Below, in pieces: positions 1-9,650 of a stretch of 64,000 nucleotides of DNA. Where the stretch lies: NCBI RefSeq assembly GCF_012931845.1, contig NZ_CP051884.1, forward strand, positions 930,001 through 994,000. The letters run 5' to 3'. The position numbers and the translations under genes are program-made. This stretch comes from Cellulomonas taurus (GTDB lineage Bacteria > Actinomycetota > Actinomycetes > Actinomycetales > Cellulomonadaceae). The number at the start of each line of letters is the position of its first letter. Within the stretch, counting starts at the first letter, position 1. A model generated the notes under the pieces. The model saw nothing but the letters and a program-made list of their open reading frames with translations, made no database searches and had not been told where the DNA came from.

Positions 1-885
1 TACGCGATCCCGCAGGACTCCGGCCCCACGGGCCTGCTCTACCGCACCGACATCTTCGCCCAGTACGGCATCGAGGTGCCGACCACCTGGGACGAGTACC
101 TGGACGCCGCCCGCGCCCTGCACGCGGCGAACCCCGAGGTGTACATCGCCCAGTTCTCCCCGAACGAGACGGGGTTCTGGATCCAGACCGTCTGGCAGAA
201 CTCCGGCTCCTGGTACGGCATCGACGGCGACTCCTGGCAGGTCAGCGTCAACGACGAGGCCAGCATGGAGGTCGCCGAGGTGTGGCAGACCCTGCTGGAC
301 GAGGACCTGGTCAAGACCGTCGAGATGTGGACCCCCGAGTACTGGGCCGAGGTCAACGCGGGCACCATCGCCACCATCAACTACGGCGCCTGGTTCCCCG
401 CCCTGCTGAAGGAGAGCGCCGCCGGCCTGTCCGGTCAGTGGGGGATCGCCCCCACTCCGACCTTCGCCGGTTCCGACGCCGCCGGTGAGTCCGGTGGCTC
501 GGTGAACGTCGTGCCGCGCGGCACCGAGCACGTCGAGCAGGCGGTCGAGTTCATCAGCTGGCTGAACGCCACCGAGGAGGGCACCAGCCACCTGATCGAC
601 GGGGGTGTCTTCCCCTCCGCGACCGTCGGACAGGAGAACAGCGACCTGCTGGTCGAGGACGAGTTCTTCGGCGGTGCGGTCGCCAACCAGGTCTTCGCCG
701 ACGCGGCCGTCACGGTGCCCGACTCCTGGGTGGACGGGCCGACCTACGACCTGACCCAGGACGCGTTGAAGGACGCCTTCGCCCAGGTCGCCAACGGGCA
801 GCTCACCTTCGCCGAGGCGCTGGACCAGGTGCAGGCCAAGACGGTGAAGGACCTGAAGGACATGGGTCTCGAGGTGCAGGGGTGA
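1..885 (+). CDS. ABC transporter sugar-binding protein, 3' part
   Basis: C-terminal 294 residues of a family 1 extracellular solute-binding protein (MalE/UgpB type); the frame is open to the first base, so the start and lipoprotein signal lie upstream of the window. The family captures oligosaccharides outside the membrane and delivers them to two permeases. The visible part is rich in Trp, Tyr, Asp and Glu, as in sugar-binding clefts, and ends in a Lys/Asp-rich helix. Its stop overlaps the GTG start of the first permease by 4 bp, so it is co-transcribed with the transporter and the GH95 fucosidase. No ATPase gene is seen; a shared MsiK-type ATPase encoded elsewhere would be usual in actinobacteria. 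The substrate is inferred only from the neighbouring glycosidases. Confidence 0.9.
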   Translation, partial: YAIPQDSGPTGLLYRTDIFAQYGIEVPTTWDEYLDAARALHAANPEVYIAQFSPNETGFWIQTVWQNSGSWYGIDGDSWQVSVNDEASMEVAEVWQTLLDEDLVKTVEMWTPEYWAEVNAGTIATINYGAWFPALLKESAAGLSGQWGIAPTPTFAGSDAAGESGGSVNVVPRGTEHVEQAVEFISWLNATEEGTSHLIDGGVFPSATVGQENSDLLVEDEFFGGAVANQVFADAAVTVPDSWVDGPTYDLTQDALKDAFAQVANGQLTFAEALDQVQAKTVKDLKDMGLEVQG

Positions 886-1838
886 GTTCCACCACCTCGG
901 CCACCTCGGCCAGCGCGGCTCTCCGCTCCCGGCGCCCCCGTGGTGCCCGGAGCGGGGGGCTGCGGGCCGCGCCCTACTTGTTCATCGCGCCGTTCGTCGC
1001 GCTGTTCCTGGTGTTCCTGGTGCTGCCGATCGTGATCGCGGTCTACAAGAGCTTCTTCGCCGTGCAGCGCTCGGGGCTCGGCTTCGGCGGTGGGGAGGAG
1101 GCGTTCGTCGGCCTGGACAACTACGTGCAGGCATTCGGGAACGCGGAGTTCCTGCGCTCCTTCGGCCGCGTCCTGGTCTTCGGTGCCGTGCAGGTCCCGG
1201 TGATGCTGCTGATCGCGCTGGCGCTCGCCCTGCTGTTCGACTCCGCGATGGTCCGGGGTAAGAAGTTCTTCCAGCTCGCCGTGTTCCTGCCGTACGCCGT
1301 GCCGTCGGTGGTCGCCGCGCTGATCTGGGGCTTCCTCTACCAGCCCAAGGTCAGCCCGATCGTGGAGCTGCTGCGTGGGATGGGGGTCGACCCGCAGTTC
1401 CTGGCCCCCGGGACGGTGATGTGGTCGCTGGTCAACGTGGTGATCTGGTCGGTGACTGGCGTCAACATGATCATCATCTTCAGCTCGCTGCAGACCGTCC
1501 CGCGCGAGATGTACGAGGCGGCACGGATCGACGGCGCCAGCGAATGGCGGCTGGCCTGGCAGATCAAGGTGCCGATGATCATGCCCGCCGTGCTGCTCAC
1601 GACGCTGTTCTCGATCATCGGGACGCTGCAGCTGTTCAACGAGCCGATGACCCTGCGGTCGATCACCTCGAACATCTCCGGCTCCTACACGCCGAACATG
1701 GCGATCTACCAGACCACCACCCTGGGCGGGAACCTCAACCTCGGTTCCGCGATGGCCGTGCTGCTCGGGATCGCGACCATGATCCTGTCCATCGCGCTGT
1801 CCGCCGCCTCCAACCGGAAGAAGGGCGGTGCGCGATGA
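882..1838 (+). CDS. ABC transporter permease, MalF/UgpA type
   Basis: 318-residue inner-membrane permease of the sugar ABC importer. The first helix lies near residues 30-55 after a basic N-terminus, and about six membrane segments follow. The EAA loop that docks the ATPase is visible as EAARIDGASEWRLAWQIKVP at about residues 211-230, with the conserved G. The GTG start overlaps the stop of the binding protein (GTGA), and the stop overlaps the ATG of the next permease (ATGA). This translational coupling is typical of MalEFG-type operons. Confidence 0.93.
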   Translation: MSSTTSATSASAALRSRRPRGARSGGLRAAPYLFIAPFVALFLVFLVLPIVIAVYKSFFAVQRSGLGFGGGEEAFVGLDNYVQAFGNAEFLRSFGRVLVFGAVQVPVMLLIALALALLFDSAMVRGKKFFQLAVFLPYAVPSVVAALIWGFLYQPKVSPIVELLRGMGVDPQFLAPGTVMWSLVNVVIWSVTGVNMIIIFSSLQTVPREMYEAARIDGASEWRLAWQIKVPMIMPAVLLTTLFSIIGTLQLFNEPMTLRSITSNISGSYTPNMAIYQTTTLGGNLNLGSAMAVLLGIATMILSIALSAASNRKKGGAR

Positions 1839-2761
1839 CCGCCCCGACCGTCGTCAGCGGCCGGCCCGCCGCGACCACCCCCGGCAAGCCGACCAGGCTG
1901 CGCACCACCGCCGAGGGCGAACGGCCCAGCCGGGCAGCCCGGGCGATCGGCTGGGCGGTGATGATCGTGACCGCCGCGTACTTCCTGGTCCCGGTCTACT
2001 GGCTGATCGTCGCCTCCACCAAGAGCACCGGCGACCTGTTCTCCACCCCGGGGTTCTGGTTCGCCGACCTGCACCTGTTCCAGAACCTGGCCGATCTGAC
2101 GGCCCGGGACGGCGGCATCTTCTGGCGTTGGCTCGGCAACTCGGTGATCTACTCCGGTGTCGGCTCGATCCTGATGACGTTCATCTGCGTCATCACGGGC
2201 TACGCGCTGGCCGTCTACCGGTTCCGGGGGCGGTCGGTCGTGCTCGGCGCGGTGCTCGGATCGATGCTGGTCCCGCAGACGGTGCTCGCCCAGCCGATCT
2301 ACGTCCTGCTGGTCGAGATCGGCCTGAACAACACCATGCTCGGTGTGCTGCTGCCGCAGCTGGTCTACCCGTTCGGGGTGATGCTCGGCTTCGTGTTCGC
2401 CGGTTCCGCGGTGCCGGGGGAGATCCTGGAGGCCGCCCGACTGGACGGCGCGAGCGAGTGGCGGATCTTCCGGTCCATCGCCTCGCGCCTGCTCAGCTCG
2501 GGTTCGGTCACGATCCTGCTGTTCGCGTTCATCGGCTCCTGGAACAGCTACATGCTGCCGCTGCTGGTGCTCACCGACACCCGGTTGCAGCCGGTCACCG
2601 TCGGCCTGTCCGGCTGGAGTCAGGCGGCCATCACGATCCCGGGTCTGCAGACCCTGGTGATCATCGGTGCCCTGGTGTCGATCGTCCCGATCATCGTCAT
2701 CTTCATCTCGCTGCAACGGTTCTGGCGTTCGGGCCTGGCCGCGGGCGGCGTGCGGTTCTGA
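1835..2761 (+). CDS. ABC transporter permease, MalG/UgpE type
   Basis: 308-residue second permease of the importer. The ATG at 1835 overlaps the previous stop by 4 bp and is preferred over a much longer upstream extension in the same frame, which lies inside the first permease. A Pro/Arg-rich cytoplasmic N-terminus of about 35 residues precedes six predicted membrane segments. The EAA motif (EAARLDGASEWRIFRSI) sits near residue 205. It pairs with the upstream permease; GH95 begins one base after the stop, so importer and fucosidase share one message. Confidence 0.93.
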   Translation: MTAPTVVSGRPAATTPGKPTRLRTTAEGERPSRAARAIGWAVMIVTAAYFLVPVYWLIVASTKSTGDLFSTPGFWFADLHLFQNLADLTARDGGIFWRWLGNSVIYSGVGSILMTFICVITGYALAVYRFRGRSVVLGAVLGSMLVPQTVLAQPIYVLLVEIGLNNTMLGVLLPQLVYPFGVMLGFVFAGSAVPGEILEAARLDGASEWRIFRSIASRLLSSGSVTILLFAFIGSWNSYMLPLLVLTDTRLQPVTVGLSGWSQAAITIPGLQTLVIIGALVSIVPIIVIFISLQRFWRSGLAAGGVRF

Positions 2762-2762
2762 G

Positions 2763-5231
2763 GTGACGACCGATCGTCCCGGGCGGGAGCTGCTGTACCG
2801 CCGACCGAGCTCCGGTTGGCTGGACGGGCTCCCGCTCGGGAACGGTCGGACCGGCGCGATGGTGCAGGCATCGGCCGATCGGCTCCACCTCAGCCTGAAC
2901 GACGTCACGGCGTGGTCCGGCGGGGTGGGGTCGGCGACCCGACGAGGCGCGATCACCGCCGAGCGGGCGGCGGCAGCGCGTGCCGAGGCGGCCGCGCTCT
3001 GGGACCAGGGGCGGATCGTCGCCGCCGAGCGCGCGCTCGCGGCGCTGCAGCAGGACTACGTGCAGGCGTTCATGCCGTTCGCCGACCTGGTGCTGCGGAT
3101 CGACGGGGTGGACGGGCCGCTCACGCGCCGCCTCCGGCTCCGGGACGGCGAACACGTGGTCGTCGCCGGGGGGATCACCCAGCGCACGCTGGTCTCCGCC
3201 GTCGACGGGATCCTGCTGCACCGGCTCACCGCGGACCGGCCGGTGGAGATCGACCTGTCGCTCGGCACGCGGCTCGGCGATCCGCGGGTGACGGCGTCGG
3301 CCGACGGCGCGGTGCTCACCCTGGCGCTGCCCGCCGACGTGGCCCCCGGTCACGAGCCGACCGAACCGGCGCTGCGCTGGCGGGTGCCGGGTGTGCAGCC
3401 GCTGACCGGGGCGCTCGCGGTCTCCTGGCGGCACGACGGGCGGCTGGACGATGGCCAGTGCGACGGGCCCTCGCACGACGGGTGTCCCCGGCTGCGCTTC
3501 ACCGGGGTGCGGCACCTGGAACTGCGCCTGGCCACCGCCACCGACTTCGACGGCATCGGCCGACCGCCCCGGGGCAGTGCCACCGAGCGGGCGACATCGG
3601 TGCTGGCCGGCGCCGCGGCGCTCGACGCCGACACGCTGCACGGCCGACATCTGGCGGATCACCGCGCGCTGATGGACCGCTTCCGCCTGGACCTCGGCCC
3701 CGCCACCCATGCCGGGTGCCCCGCCGCCCCCGATCCGCGACCCGTCTGCCGCGACCCGCGCCCCGGCCCGGACGCCCCGCGCTCCGCCCCTGACCCGGAC
3801 GCCCGGGGCCGAGCAACCGACCCGGGGTCGGCCGCCCTCGACACCGACGAGCGCGTCCTGGCCGCTCACGCCCACCCGGACGGCCCGCTCACCGCCGACC
3901 CCGACCTGCTGGCGCTGCTGGTCGACTACGGCCGCTACCTGGTGATCGCCTCCTCGCGACCCGGCGGGCTGCCCGCCACCCTGCAAGGGCTGTGGAACGC
4001 CGACCCCCGCCCGCCGTGGTCCAGCGCCTACACCCTGAACATCAACACCGAGATGAACCTCTGGGCGGCAGGTCCCACCGACCTCGCGTTCACCGCCGAT
4101 CCGGTGCTCGACCTGGTCGAGGCGCTCGCCGACCGGGGGGCCGACACCGCCCGGCGGCTGTACGGCGCTCGCGGCTGGGTCGCGCACCACAACACCGACG
4201 CCTGGGCGAACACGCTGCCGACGGCGGGCGACGCATCCTGGGCGCTCTGGCCGATGGGTGGGGTCTGGCTGGTGCGGCAACTGGACGAGCTGCGCCGACT
4301 CGACGCGGTCGACGACGCCTGGTGCCGACGGTTGTGGCCGGTGGCGGTGGGGGCGACCGAGTTCGCCCTCGACCTGCTCACCGAGCGACCCGACGGCAGC
4401 CTGGCGACCTGGCCCTCGACCTCACCGGAGAACACGTTCGCCACCGACGCCGGTCCGGCGGCGCTGACCCGGGGCACCGGGATGGACCGTGTCCTCTTGC
4501 ACGAGCTCGCCGCCTCGGTGCGCGGACTCGCCGACCGCCTGGCCCTGACCCACCCCGTCCTCGACGAGCTGGACGTCGCGTTGCCCCGGGTTCCCGGGCC
4601 TCGGGTCGCGGCCGACGGCACCGTCCTGGAATGGGACACCGACCGACCGGCGACCGAGCCCCGGCACCGGCACCTGTCGCACCTGATGTTCGCCTACCCC
4701 GGCGCCGGACCGGGGGAGCACGCGGCGGCGGTCGCGGCCACCCTGGACCAGCGGGGCGACGACTCCACCGGCTGGTCGGTGGTCTGGAAGGCGGCGGTCC
4801 GGGCGCGGCTCGGCGACGGCGACCGTGCCGGGACCCTGCTTGCCCTGGCGCTGCGTCCCGCCTGGGACGCCGAGCGGGGTCCGCATGCCGGTGGGTTGTA
4901 CCGCAACCTGCTCGCCGCGCACCCGCCGTTCCAGATCGACGGCAACCTGGGGCTGCCCGCCGTGGTCGCCGACCTGCTCGCCAGCGGGGTCGACGGCACC
5001 GTGCATCTGCTCCCCGCGCTCCCTGTGGCGCTCGCGGACGCCGGTGCGGTCGGGGGGCTGGTGGTGCATCCGGGGATCGTGGTGGACCTGCGCTGGTCGC
5101 AGGGGCGGCCGACCGCCGTCTCGCTGACGGCCCGGTCGGATCGATCGTCGGGGCATCGCCTGGTCCGCTGGCGGGATCGTCGCTGGCTGGTGCAGTTGAC
5201 GCCGGGGGTCCGGACATCCGTCCCGCTCTGA
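2763..5231 (+). CDS. GH95 alpha-L-fucosidase
   Basis: 822-residue glycoside hydrolase family 95 enzyme, an inverting exo-1,2-alpha-L-fucosidase in characterised members; some members act on alpha-L-galactosides. The expected catalytic set is visible: NINTEMN at 426-432 supplies the two Asn that position the water, Glu556 in SPEN is the general acid, and Asp726 in QIDGN completes the site. The order and spacing follow the Bifidobacterium AfcA pattern. The GTG at 2763 begins one base after the permease stop. There is no signal peptide, so it should act in the cytoplasm on imported oligosaccharides. Residues about 312-362 form a Pro/Asp/Arg-rich low-complexity insertion before the catalytic barrel. 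In context it would remove the terminal fucose of fucosylated xyloglucan side chains. Confidence 0.88.
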   Translation: MTTDRPGRELLYRRPSSGWLDGLPLGNGRTGAMVQASADRLHLSLNDVTAWSGGVGSATRRGAITAERAAAARAEAAALWDQGRIVAAERALAALQQDYVQAFMPFADLVLRIDGVDGPLTRRLRLRDGEHVVVAGGITQRTLVSAVDGILLHRLTADRPVEIDLSLGTRLGDPRVTASADGAVLTLALPADVAPGHEPTEPALRWRVPGVQPLTGALAVSWRHDGRLDDGQCDGPSHDGCPRLRFTGVRHLELRLATATDFDGIGRPPRGSATERATSVLAGAAALDADTLHGRHLADHRALMDRFRLDLGPATHAGCPAAPDPRPVCRDPRPGPDAPRSAPDPDARGRATDPGSAALDTDERVLAAHAHPDGPLTADPDLLALLVDYGRYLVIASSRPGGLPATLQGLWNADPRPPWSSAYTLNINTEMNLWAAGPTDLAFTADPVLDLVEALADRGADTARRLYGARGWVAHHNTDAWANTLPTAGDASWALWPMGGVWLVRQLDELRRLDAVDDAWCRRLWPVAVGATEFALDLLTERPDGSLATWPSTSPENTFATDAGPAALTRGTGMDRVLLHELAASVRGLADRLALTHPVLDELDVALPRVPGPRVAADGTVLEWDTDRPATEPRHRHLSHLMFAYPGAGPGEHAAAVAATLDQRGDDSTGWSVVWKAAVRARLGDGDRAGTLLALALRPAWDAERGPHAGGLYRNLLAAHPPFQIDGNLGLPAVVADLLASGVDGTVHLLPALPVALADAGAVGGLVVHPGIVVDLRWSQGRPTAVSLTARSDRSSGHRLVRWRDRRWLVQLTPGVRTSVPL

Positions 5232-5233
5232 TA

Positions 5234-5263
5234 TCGACATCGTTCTCCACGGCTTGGTACAGT
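5234..5263 (+). promoter_or_regulatory. Candidate promoter of the GH42-GH31 operon
   Basis: A -35-like TCGACA (5234-5239) and a -10-like TACAGT (5258-5263) are separated by 18 bp, in the 92-bp gap before GH42. The palindromic operator begins about where transcription would start, a layout that suits repression. Confidence 0.5.
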
Positions 5264-5275
5264 CGAACAGACGCA

Positions 5276-5291
5276 ATCGAAGCGCTTCGAT
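5276..5291. promoter_or_regulatory. LacI-type operator palindrome
   Basis: ATCGAAGCGCTTCGAT is a perfect 16-bp palindrome with the central CG typical of LacI-family sites. It sits just downstream of the candidate -10 box and 32 bp before the GH42 start. A close variant (CCGAAGCGGTTCGA) lies at the promoter of the local LacI gene, which suggests that this regulator binds both. Confidence 0.7.
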
Positions 5292-5323
5292 ATCGGAGCC
5301 CGAACCCGAGGCAATGACGCACG

Positions 5324-7351
5324 GTGCACCCTGATACCCCTCGCCGGAACGCCCGGAACGCCTTCAGCACCCTGGTGCGGGAGCGCGGCCTGCTGTACGG
5401 CGGCGACTACAACCCCGAACAATGGCCCGCCGAGGTATGGCCGGAGGACGTCGCGCTGATGTCCGCCGCCGGGGTCAACCTGGTCACGGTCGGCGTGTTC
5501 TCCTGGGGGCGACTGGAGCCGCAGCCCGGCGAATGGAACCTGGGCTGGTTGGACCAGGTGCTCGACCTGCTCGCCGCCGCCGGGATCGCCGTCGACCTCG
5601 CCACACCGTCGGCCTCCGCGCCACCGTGGCTCGCCGTCGACCACCCGGAGACTTCGGCGGTGAACCAGGACGGGGTGCGGATGAGCCACGGCTCGCGCAA
5701 CCACTTCTGTCCCACCTCCCCGGTGTACCGGGAGCACGTCCTGCGCATCGTCCGGGTGCTGGCCGAGCGCTACGCCGACCACCCGGCGCTGGCGATGTGG
5801 CATGTCGGGAACGAGTTCGGCCAGGTCTGCTACTGCGATCTGTGCGCCGATGCCTTCCGCGCCTGGTTGCAGCGGCGCTACGGCGGTCTCGACGAGCTGA
5901 ACCGGGCCTGGGGCACCGCGTTCTGGTCGCAGCACCACGGTCGCTGGTCGGAGGTGATCCCGCCGCGCAGGGCGCCCTACCTGCACAATCCGACCCAGGA
6001 GCTGGACTACCGGCGGTTCGCGTCCGACCAGCTGCGCGATCTCTACCGGGTCCAGGCCGAGCTGCTCCGGGACGCGACCCCCGCCGTCCCGGTGACCACC
6101 AACTTCATGGGCTTCTTCCCGCTGGTGGACTACCAGAGCTGGACCGACGACCTCGATGTGGTCGCCGACGACTGGTACGCCGACCCCGCCGACCCGCGCA
6201 GCCCGGCCCGCGCCGCGCTGACCCACGACCTGATGCGCTCGCTCGGCGACGGCCGCCCCTGGGTGCTGATGGAGCAGGCCACCAGTGCTGTCAACTGGCG
6301 ACCGCACAACCTGCCCCGATCGGCCGGGACCATGCTGGTGGACTCGGTGCGGGCGGTCGCCCACGGCGCCGACGCGATCTGCTACTTCCAGTGGCGGGCG
6401 TCGCTGGCCGGGGCCGAGCGCTTCCACTCCGCGATGCTCCCGCACGCGGGGCCGGACACCGACCTGCACCGCGCGGTGATCGAGCAGGGAGACGTGCTGC
6501 GGCGGCTGCGCCCGGTCGCCGGCACCCGGGTGGAGGCCCGCGCGGCGCTGGTCTTCGACTGGAGCTCCTGGTGGGCGGGCCGCGCACCCGGCAGCCCCAG
6601 CGACCGGATGGACGCGGTCGACCGTCTGCTCGACGCGTACGAGCCGCTGTGGCGTGCCGGTGTCGCGGTGGACGTGGTGCCGCCCGGTGCCGATCTGGAC
6701 GGCTACTCCCTGGTCGTCGTCCCCGGGCTGTACCTGGTGTCCGACCAGGACGCGGCGAACCTGGCGCGGGTGCCGGAGCGTGGGGGAGTGCTGCTGGTCG
6801 GACCGTTCTCCGCCGTCGCCGACCCGGATGCGCACATCCGCGCCGGGCGGTTCCCCGGTCCCTGGACCGAGGTGCTCGGGGTGAGCGGAGAGCAGCATCG
6901 CCCGTTGCCCGAGGTCGGGGTCGAGGTGCGCAGCGAGCTGATCGGCGACTTCACCGCGCACACCTGGTCCGAGCTGCTGCGCGCCGACGACGCCGACGTG
7001 CTGGCCCGTTACGCCGGTGCCGGACTCGCCGGCCGCCCCGCCCTCACCCGACGCACCCACCCCGGCGGCGGCAGCGCCTGGTACCTGTCCACCGTGCCGC
7101 CCGCCGACGCGCTGAACCGGATCGTGCTGGCGGCCGCCGAGGCCGCCGGGCTGCGGGCACCGGTGGACTGCCCGCCGGAGGTCGAGGCGATCCGGCGCGG
7201 TGACGTGCTGTTCCTGCTCAACCACGGCACGCGGCCGCGCACTGTCCGTCTGCCGTACCCGGCCACCGACCTGATCGGTGGCACCCGCACCACCGGCGAC
7301 CTCGTGCTGCCCGCCGAGTCCGCCGCCGCCATGATCGAGGAGGATCGATGA
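5324..7351 (+). CDS. GH42 beta-galactosidase
   Basis: 675-residue family 42 glycosidase, a retaining beta-galactosidase (some members cleave alpha-L-arabinopyranosides). The family N-terminal signature LYGGDYNPEQW is at about residues 25-35. Glu164 in HVGNEFG is the acid/base and Glu317 in LMEQATS the nucleophile; trimerisation and C-terminal beta domains follow. There is no signal peptide, so it is cytoplasmic. It starts at GTG 5324, 32 bp after an operator palindrome, and its stop overlaps the GH31 start (ATGA). Expected role here: removal of galactose from oligosaccharides after defucosylation. Family membership is sure; the natural substrate is inferred. Confidence 0.92.
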   Translation: MHPDTPRRNARNAFSTLVRERGLLYGGDYNPEQWPAEVWPEDVALMSAAGVNLVTVGVFSWGRLEPQPGEWNLGWLDQVLDLLAAAGIAVDLATPSASAPPWLAVDHPETSAVNQDGVRMSHGSRNHFCPTSPVYREHVLRIVRVLAERYADHPALAMWHVGNEFGQVCYCDLCADAFRAWLQRRYGGLDELNRAWGTAFWSQHHGRWSEVIPPRRAPYLHNPTQELDYRRFASDQLRDLYRVQAELLRDATPAVPVTTNFMGFFPLVDYQSWTDDLDVVADDWYADPADPRSPARAALTHDLMRSLGDGRPWVLMEQATSAVNWRPHNLPRSAGTMLVDSVRAVAHGADAICYFQWRASLAGAERFHSAMLPHAGPDTDLHRAVIEQGDVLRRLRPVAGTRVEARAALVFDWSSWWAGRAPGSPSDRMDAVDRLLDAYEPLWRAGVAVDVVPPGADLDGYSLVVVPGLYLVSDQDAANLARVPERGGVLLVGPFSAVADPDAHIRAGRFPGPWTEVLGVSGEQHRPLPEVGVEVRSELIGDFTAHTWSELLRADDADVLARYAGAGLAGRPALTRRTHPGGGSAWYLSTVPPADALNRIVLAAAEAAGLRAPVDCPPEVEAIRRGDVLFLLNHGTRPRTVRLPYPATDLIGGTRTTGDLVLPAESAAAMIEEDR

Positions 7352-9591
7352 AGTTCACCGACGGCTACTGGATGACCCGACCAGGTGTGAGCCTGCTCAA
7401 GCCGGTCGGCGTGGACGAGGTGGTGGCCGGCGACGGCTCGCTCACCGTCTACGCCGCCAGCGCGCCGCTCACCAAGCGGGGCGACACCCTCAACCGGCCG
7501 CTGATCACCATCACGCTGGACTCCCCGGCCGAGGGTGTCCTGGGTGTCACCGTCGAGCACTTCCGCGGCGCGAACGATCCCGGACCGCACTTCGAGCTGA
7601 CCGGCTCCGGCGGCCCGGTCGCGAAGGTCGACGTCCCCGCGACCGGCCCGGCCACCCTCGCCACCGGCAACCTCACCGCCACCGTCGCCACCGAGGGCGG
7701 CTGGTCCCTGGACATCGCCGTCGACGGCCGCCGGGTCACCGGGTCGGACGCGCGCGGCCTGGCGATCGTCAACGCGGACGGCACCCCCTACGTCCGCGAG
7801 CAGCTCGACCTGGGCGTCCGCGAGCACGTCTACGGCCTGGGCGAGCGGTTCACCGCCTTCGTGAAGAACTCGCAGACCGTCGATGTCTGGAACGCCGACG
7901 GCGGCACCTCCTCCGAGCAGGCCTACAAGAACGTGCCCTTCCTGCTCTCCGACAAGGGCTACGGCGTCTTCGTCGACCACCCGGAGCACGTCTCCTTCGA
8001 GATCGGCTCGGAGGCGGTGTCGCGCACCCAGTTCAGCGTCGCCGGCCAGCGGCTGCGCTACTACGTGATCGCCGGGCCGGATCCGAAGGACGTGCTGCGC
8101 CGGTACACCGCGCTGACCGGGCGACCGGCTGCCGTGCCGGACTGGTCCTACGGGTTGTGGCTGTCCACCTCCTTCACCACGTCCTACGACGAGGGCACCG
8201 TGATGTCCTTCATCGACGGCATGGCCGAGCGTGGGCTGCCGTTGAGCGTCTTCCACTTCGACTGCTTCTGGATGCGGCAGTTCCACTGGAGCGACTTCGT
8301 GTGGGACCCGGCGACCTTCCCGGACCCGGAGGGGCTGCTGCGCCGGCTGCACGAGCGCGACCTCAAGGTCTGCGTGTGGATCAACCCGTACATCGCCCAG
8401 CGCAGCCACCTGTTCGACGAGGGTCGCGAGCTCGGGTACCTGGTGAAGAACCCGGACGGCTCGGTCTGGCAGTGGGACATGTGGCAGGCGGGGATGGCCC
8501 TGGTCGACTTCACCAACCCGGAGGCGGTCGCCTGGTACCAGGGCAAGCTGCGCACCCTGCTCGACATGGGGGTCGACTGCTTCAAGACCGACTTCGGCGA
8601 GCGGATCCCGACCGACGTCCGCTGGCACGACGGCGGCGACCCGCAGGCGATGCACAACTACTACACCCAGCTCTACAACAAGGCGGTCTTCGACCTGCTG
8701 GTCGCCGAGCGCGGCGAGGGCGAGGCCGTGCTGTTCGCCCGGTCGGCGACCGCCGGTGGTCAGCAGTTCCCGGTGCACTGGGGTGGTGACTGCGAGTCGA
8801 CCTTCGTGTCGATGGCCGAGTCGCTGCGCGGCGGCCTGTCTCTGTCGATGAGCGGCTTCGGCTACTGGTCGCACGACATCGGGGGCTTCGAGGGCACCCC
8901 GGACCCGGCGGTGTTCAAGCGCTGGCTCGCCTTCGGTCTGCTGTCCAGTCACTCCCGGCTGCACGGCTCCGACTCCTACCGGGTGCCGTGGGCCTTCGAC
9001 GACGAGGCGGTCGAGGTCACTCGCCGGTTCACCGAGCTCAAGCTGTCCCTGATGCCGTACCTGGCCCGGGTCGGCCGCACCGCGCACACCGAGGGCCTGC
9101 CGGTGATGCGACCCATGGTGCTCGAGTTCCCGGCGGATCCGGCCACGGCCACCGTGGACACCCAGTACATGCTGGGCGAGAGCCTGCTGGTCGCCCCGGT
9201 GTTCTCCGCCGACGGCGAGGTGGACGTCTACGTGCCGGAGGGCACTTGGACCAGCCTGATCGACGGCAGCCGGATCACCGGACCGCGTTGGCACCGCCAG
9301 CGGCACGACTTCCTGTCGGTGCCGTTGCTGGTCCGACCGGACTCGGTGCTGCCGGTGGGTGCCCGGACCGACCGGCCGGACTACGACCACGCCGACGGTG
9401 TCACGCTGCGGCTGTTCGACCTGGTCGACGGGCACGCGTCCACCACCACCGTCGGCCAGGTGTCGTTCCGGGTCACCCGGACCGGCGACACCATCACGGC
9501 GACCGCCACCGGTGCCACCGCCCCGTGGTCGATCCAGCTCGGCGACCGGGTCGTGGCCGCCGAGGGCGACACCGCCACCCTGGCGATCTGA
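7348..9591 (+). CDS. yicI: GH31 alpha-xylosidase (YicI type)
   Basis: 747-residue family 31 enzyme that is collinear with E. coli YicI over its whole length. It begins MKFTDGYWMTRPG, as YicI begins MKISDGNW. The nucleophile is Asp415 in KTDFGERIP and the acid/base is Asp481 in HWGGDC; these correspond to Asp416 and Asp482 of YicI. The YicI subgroup releases alpha-linked xylose from isoprimeverose units, which makes this gene the strongest pointer to xyloglucan as the substrate. It is cytoplasmic (no signal peptide), translationally coupled to GH42 by ATGA, and followed by a 15-bp perfect hairpin. Confidence 0.95.
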   Translation: MKFTDGYWMTRPGVSLLKPVGVDEVVAGDGSLTVYAASAPLTKRGDTLNRPLITITLDSPAEGVLGVTVEHFRGANDPGPHFELTGSGGPVAKVDVPATGPATLATGNLTATVATEGGWSLDIAVDGRRVTGSDARGLAIVNADGTPYVREQLDLGVREHVYGLGERFTAFVKNSQTVDVWNADGGTSSEQAYKNVPFLLSDKGYGVFVDHPEHVSFEIGSEAVSRTQFSVAGQRLRYYVIAGPDPKDVLRRYTALTGRPAAVPDWSYGLWLSTSFTTSYDEGTVMSFIDGMAERGLPLSVFHFDCFWMRQFHWSDFVWDPATFPDPEGLLRRLHERDLKVCVWINPYIAQRSHLFDEGRELGYLVKNPDGSVWQWDMWQAGMALVDFTNPEAVAWYQGKLRTLLDMGVDCFKTDFGERIPTDVRWHDGGDPQAMHNYYTQLYNKAVFDLLVAERGEGEAVLFARSATAGGQQFPVHWGGDCESTFVSMAESLRGGLSLSMSGFGYWSHDIGGFEGTPDPAVFKRWLAFGLLSSHSRLHGSDSYRVPWAFDDEAVEVTRRFTELKLSLMPYLARVGRTAHTEGLPVMRPMVLEFPADPATATVDTQYMLGESLLVAPVFSADGEVDVYVPEGTWTSLIDGSRITGPRWHRQRHDFLSVPLLVRPDSVLPVGARTDRPDYDHADGVTLRLFDLVDGHASTTTVGQVSFRVTRTGDTITATATGATAPWSIQLGDRVVAAEGDTATLAI

Positions 9592-9596
9592 CCCGC

Positions 9597-9635
9597 GTCG
9601 GCCGCACTCCCGCGACCCCGGGGAGTGCGGCCGAC
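9597..9635 (+). terminator. Hairpin terminator after GH31
   Basis: Perfect 15-bp inverted repeat (9597-9611 with 9621-9635), 9-nt loop, starting 5 bp after the GH31 stop. There is no T-tract, which is common for terminators of GC-rich actinobacteria. Confidence 0.75.
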
Positions 9636-9650
9636 CCGCCTCCGCCCACC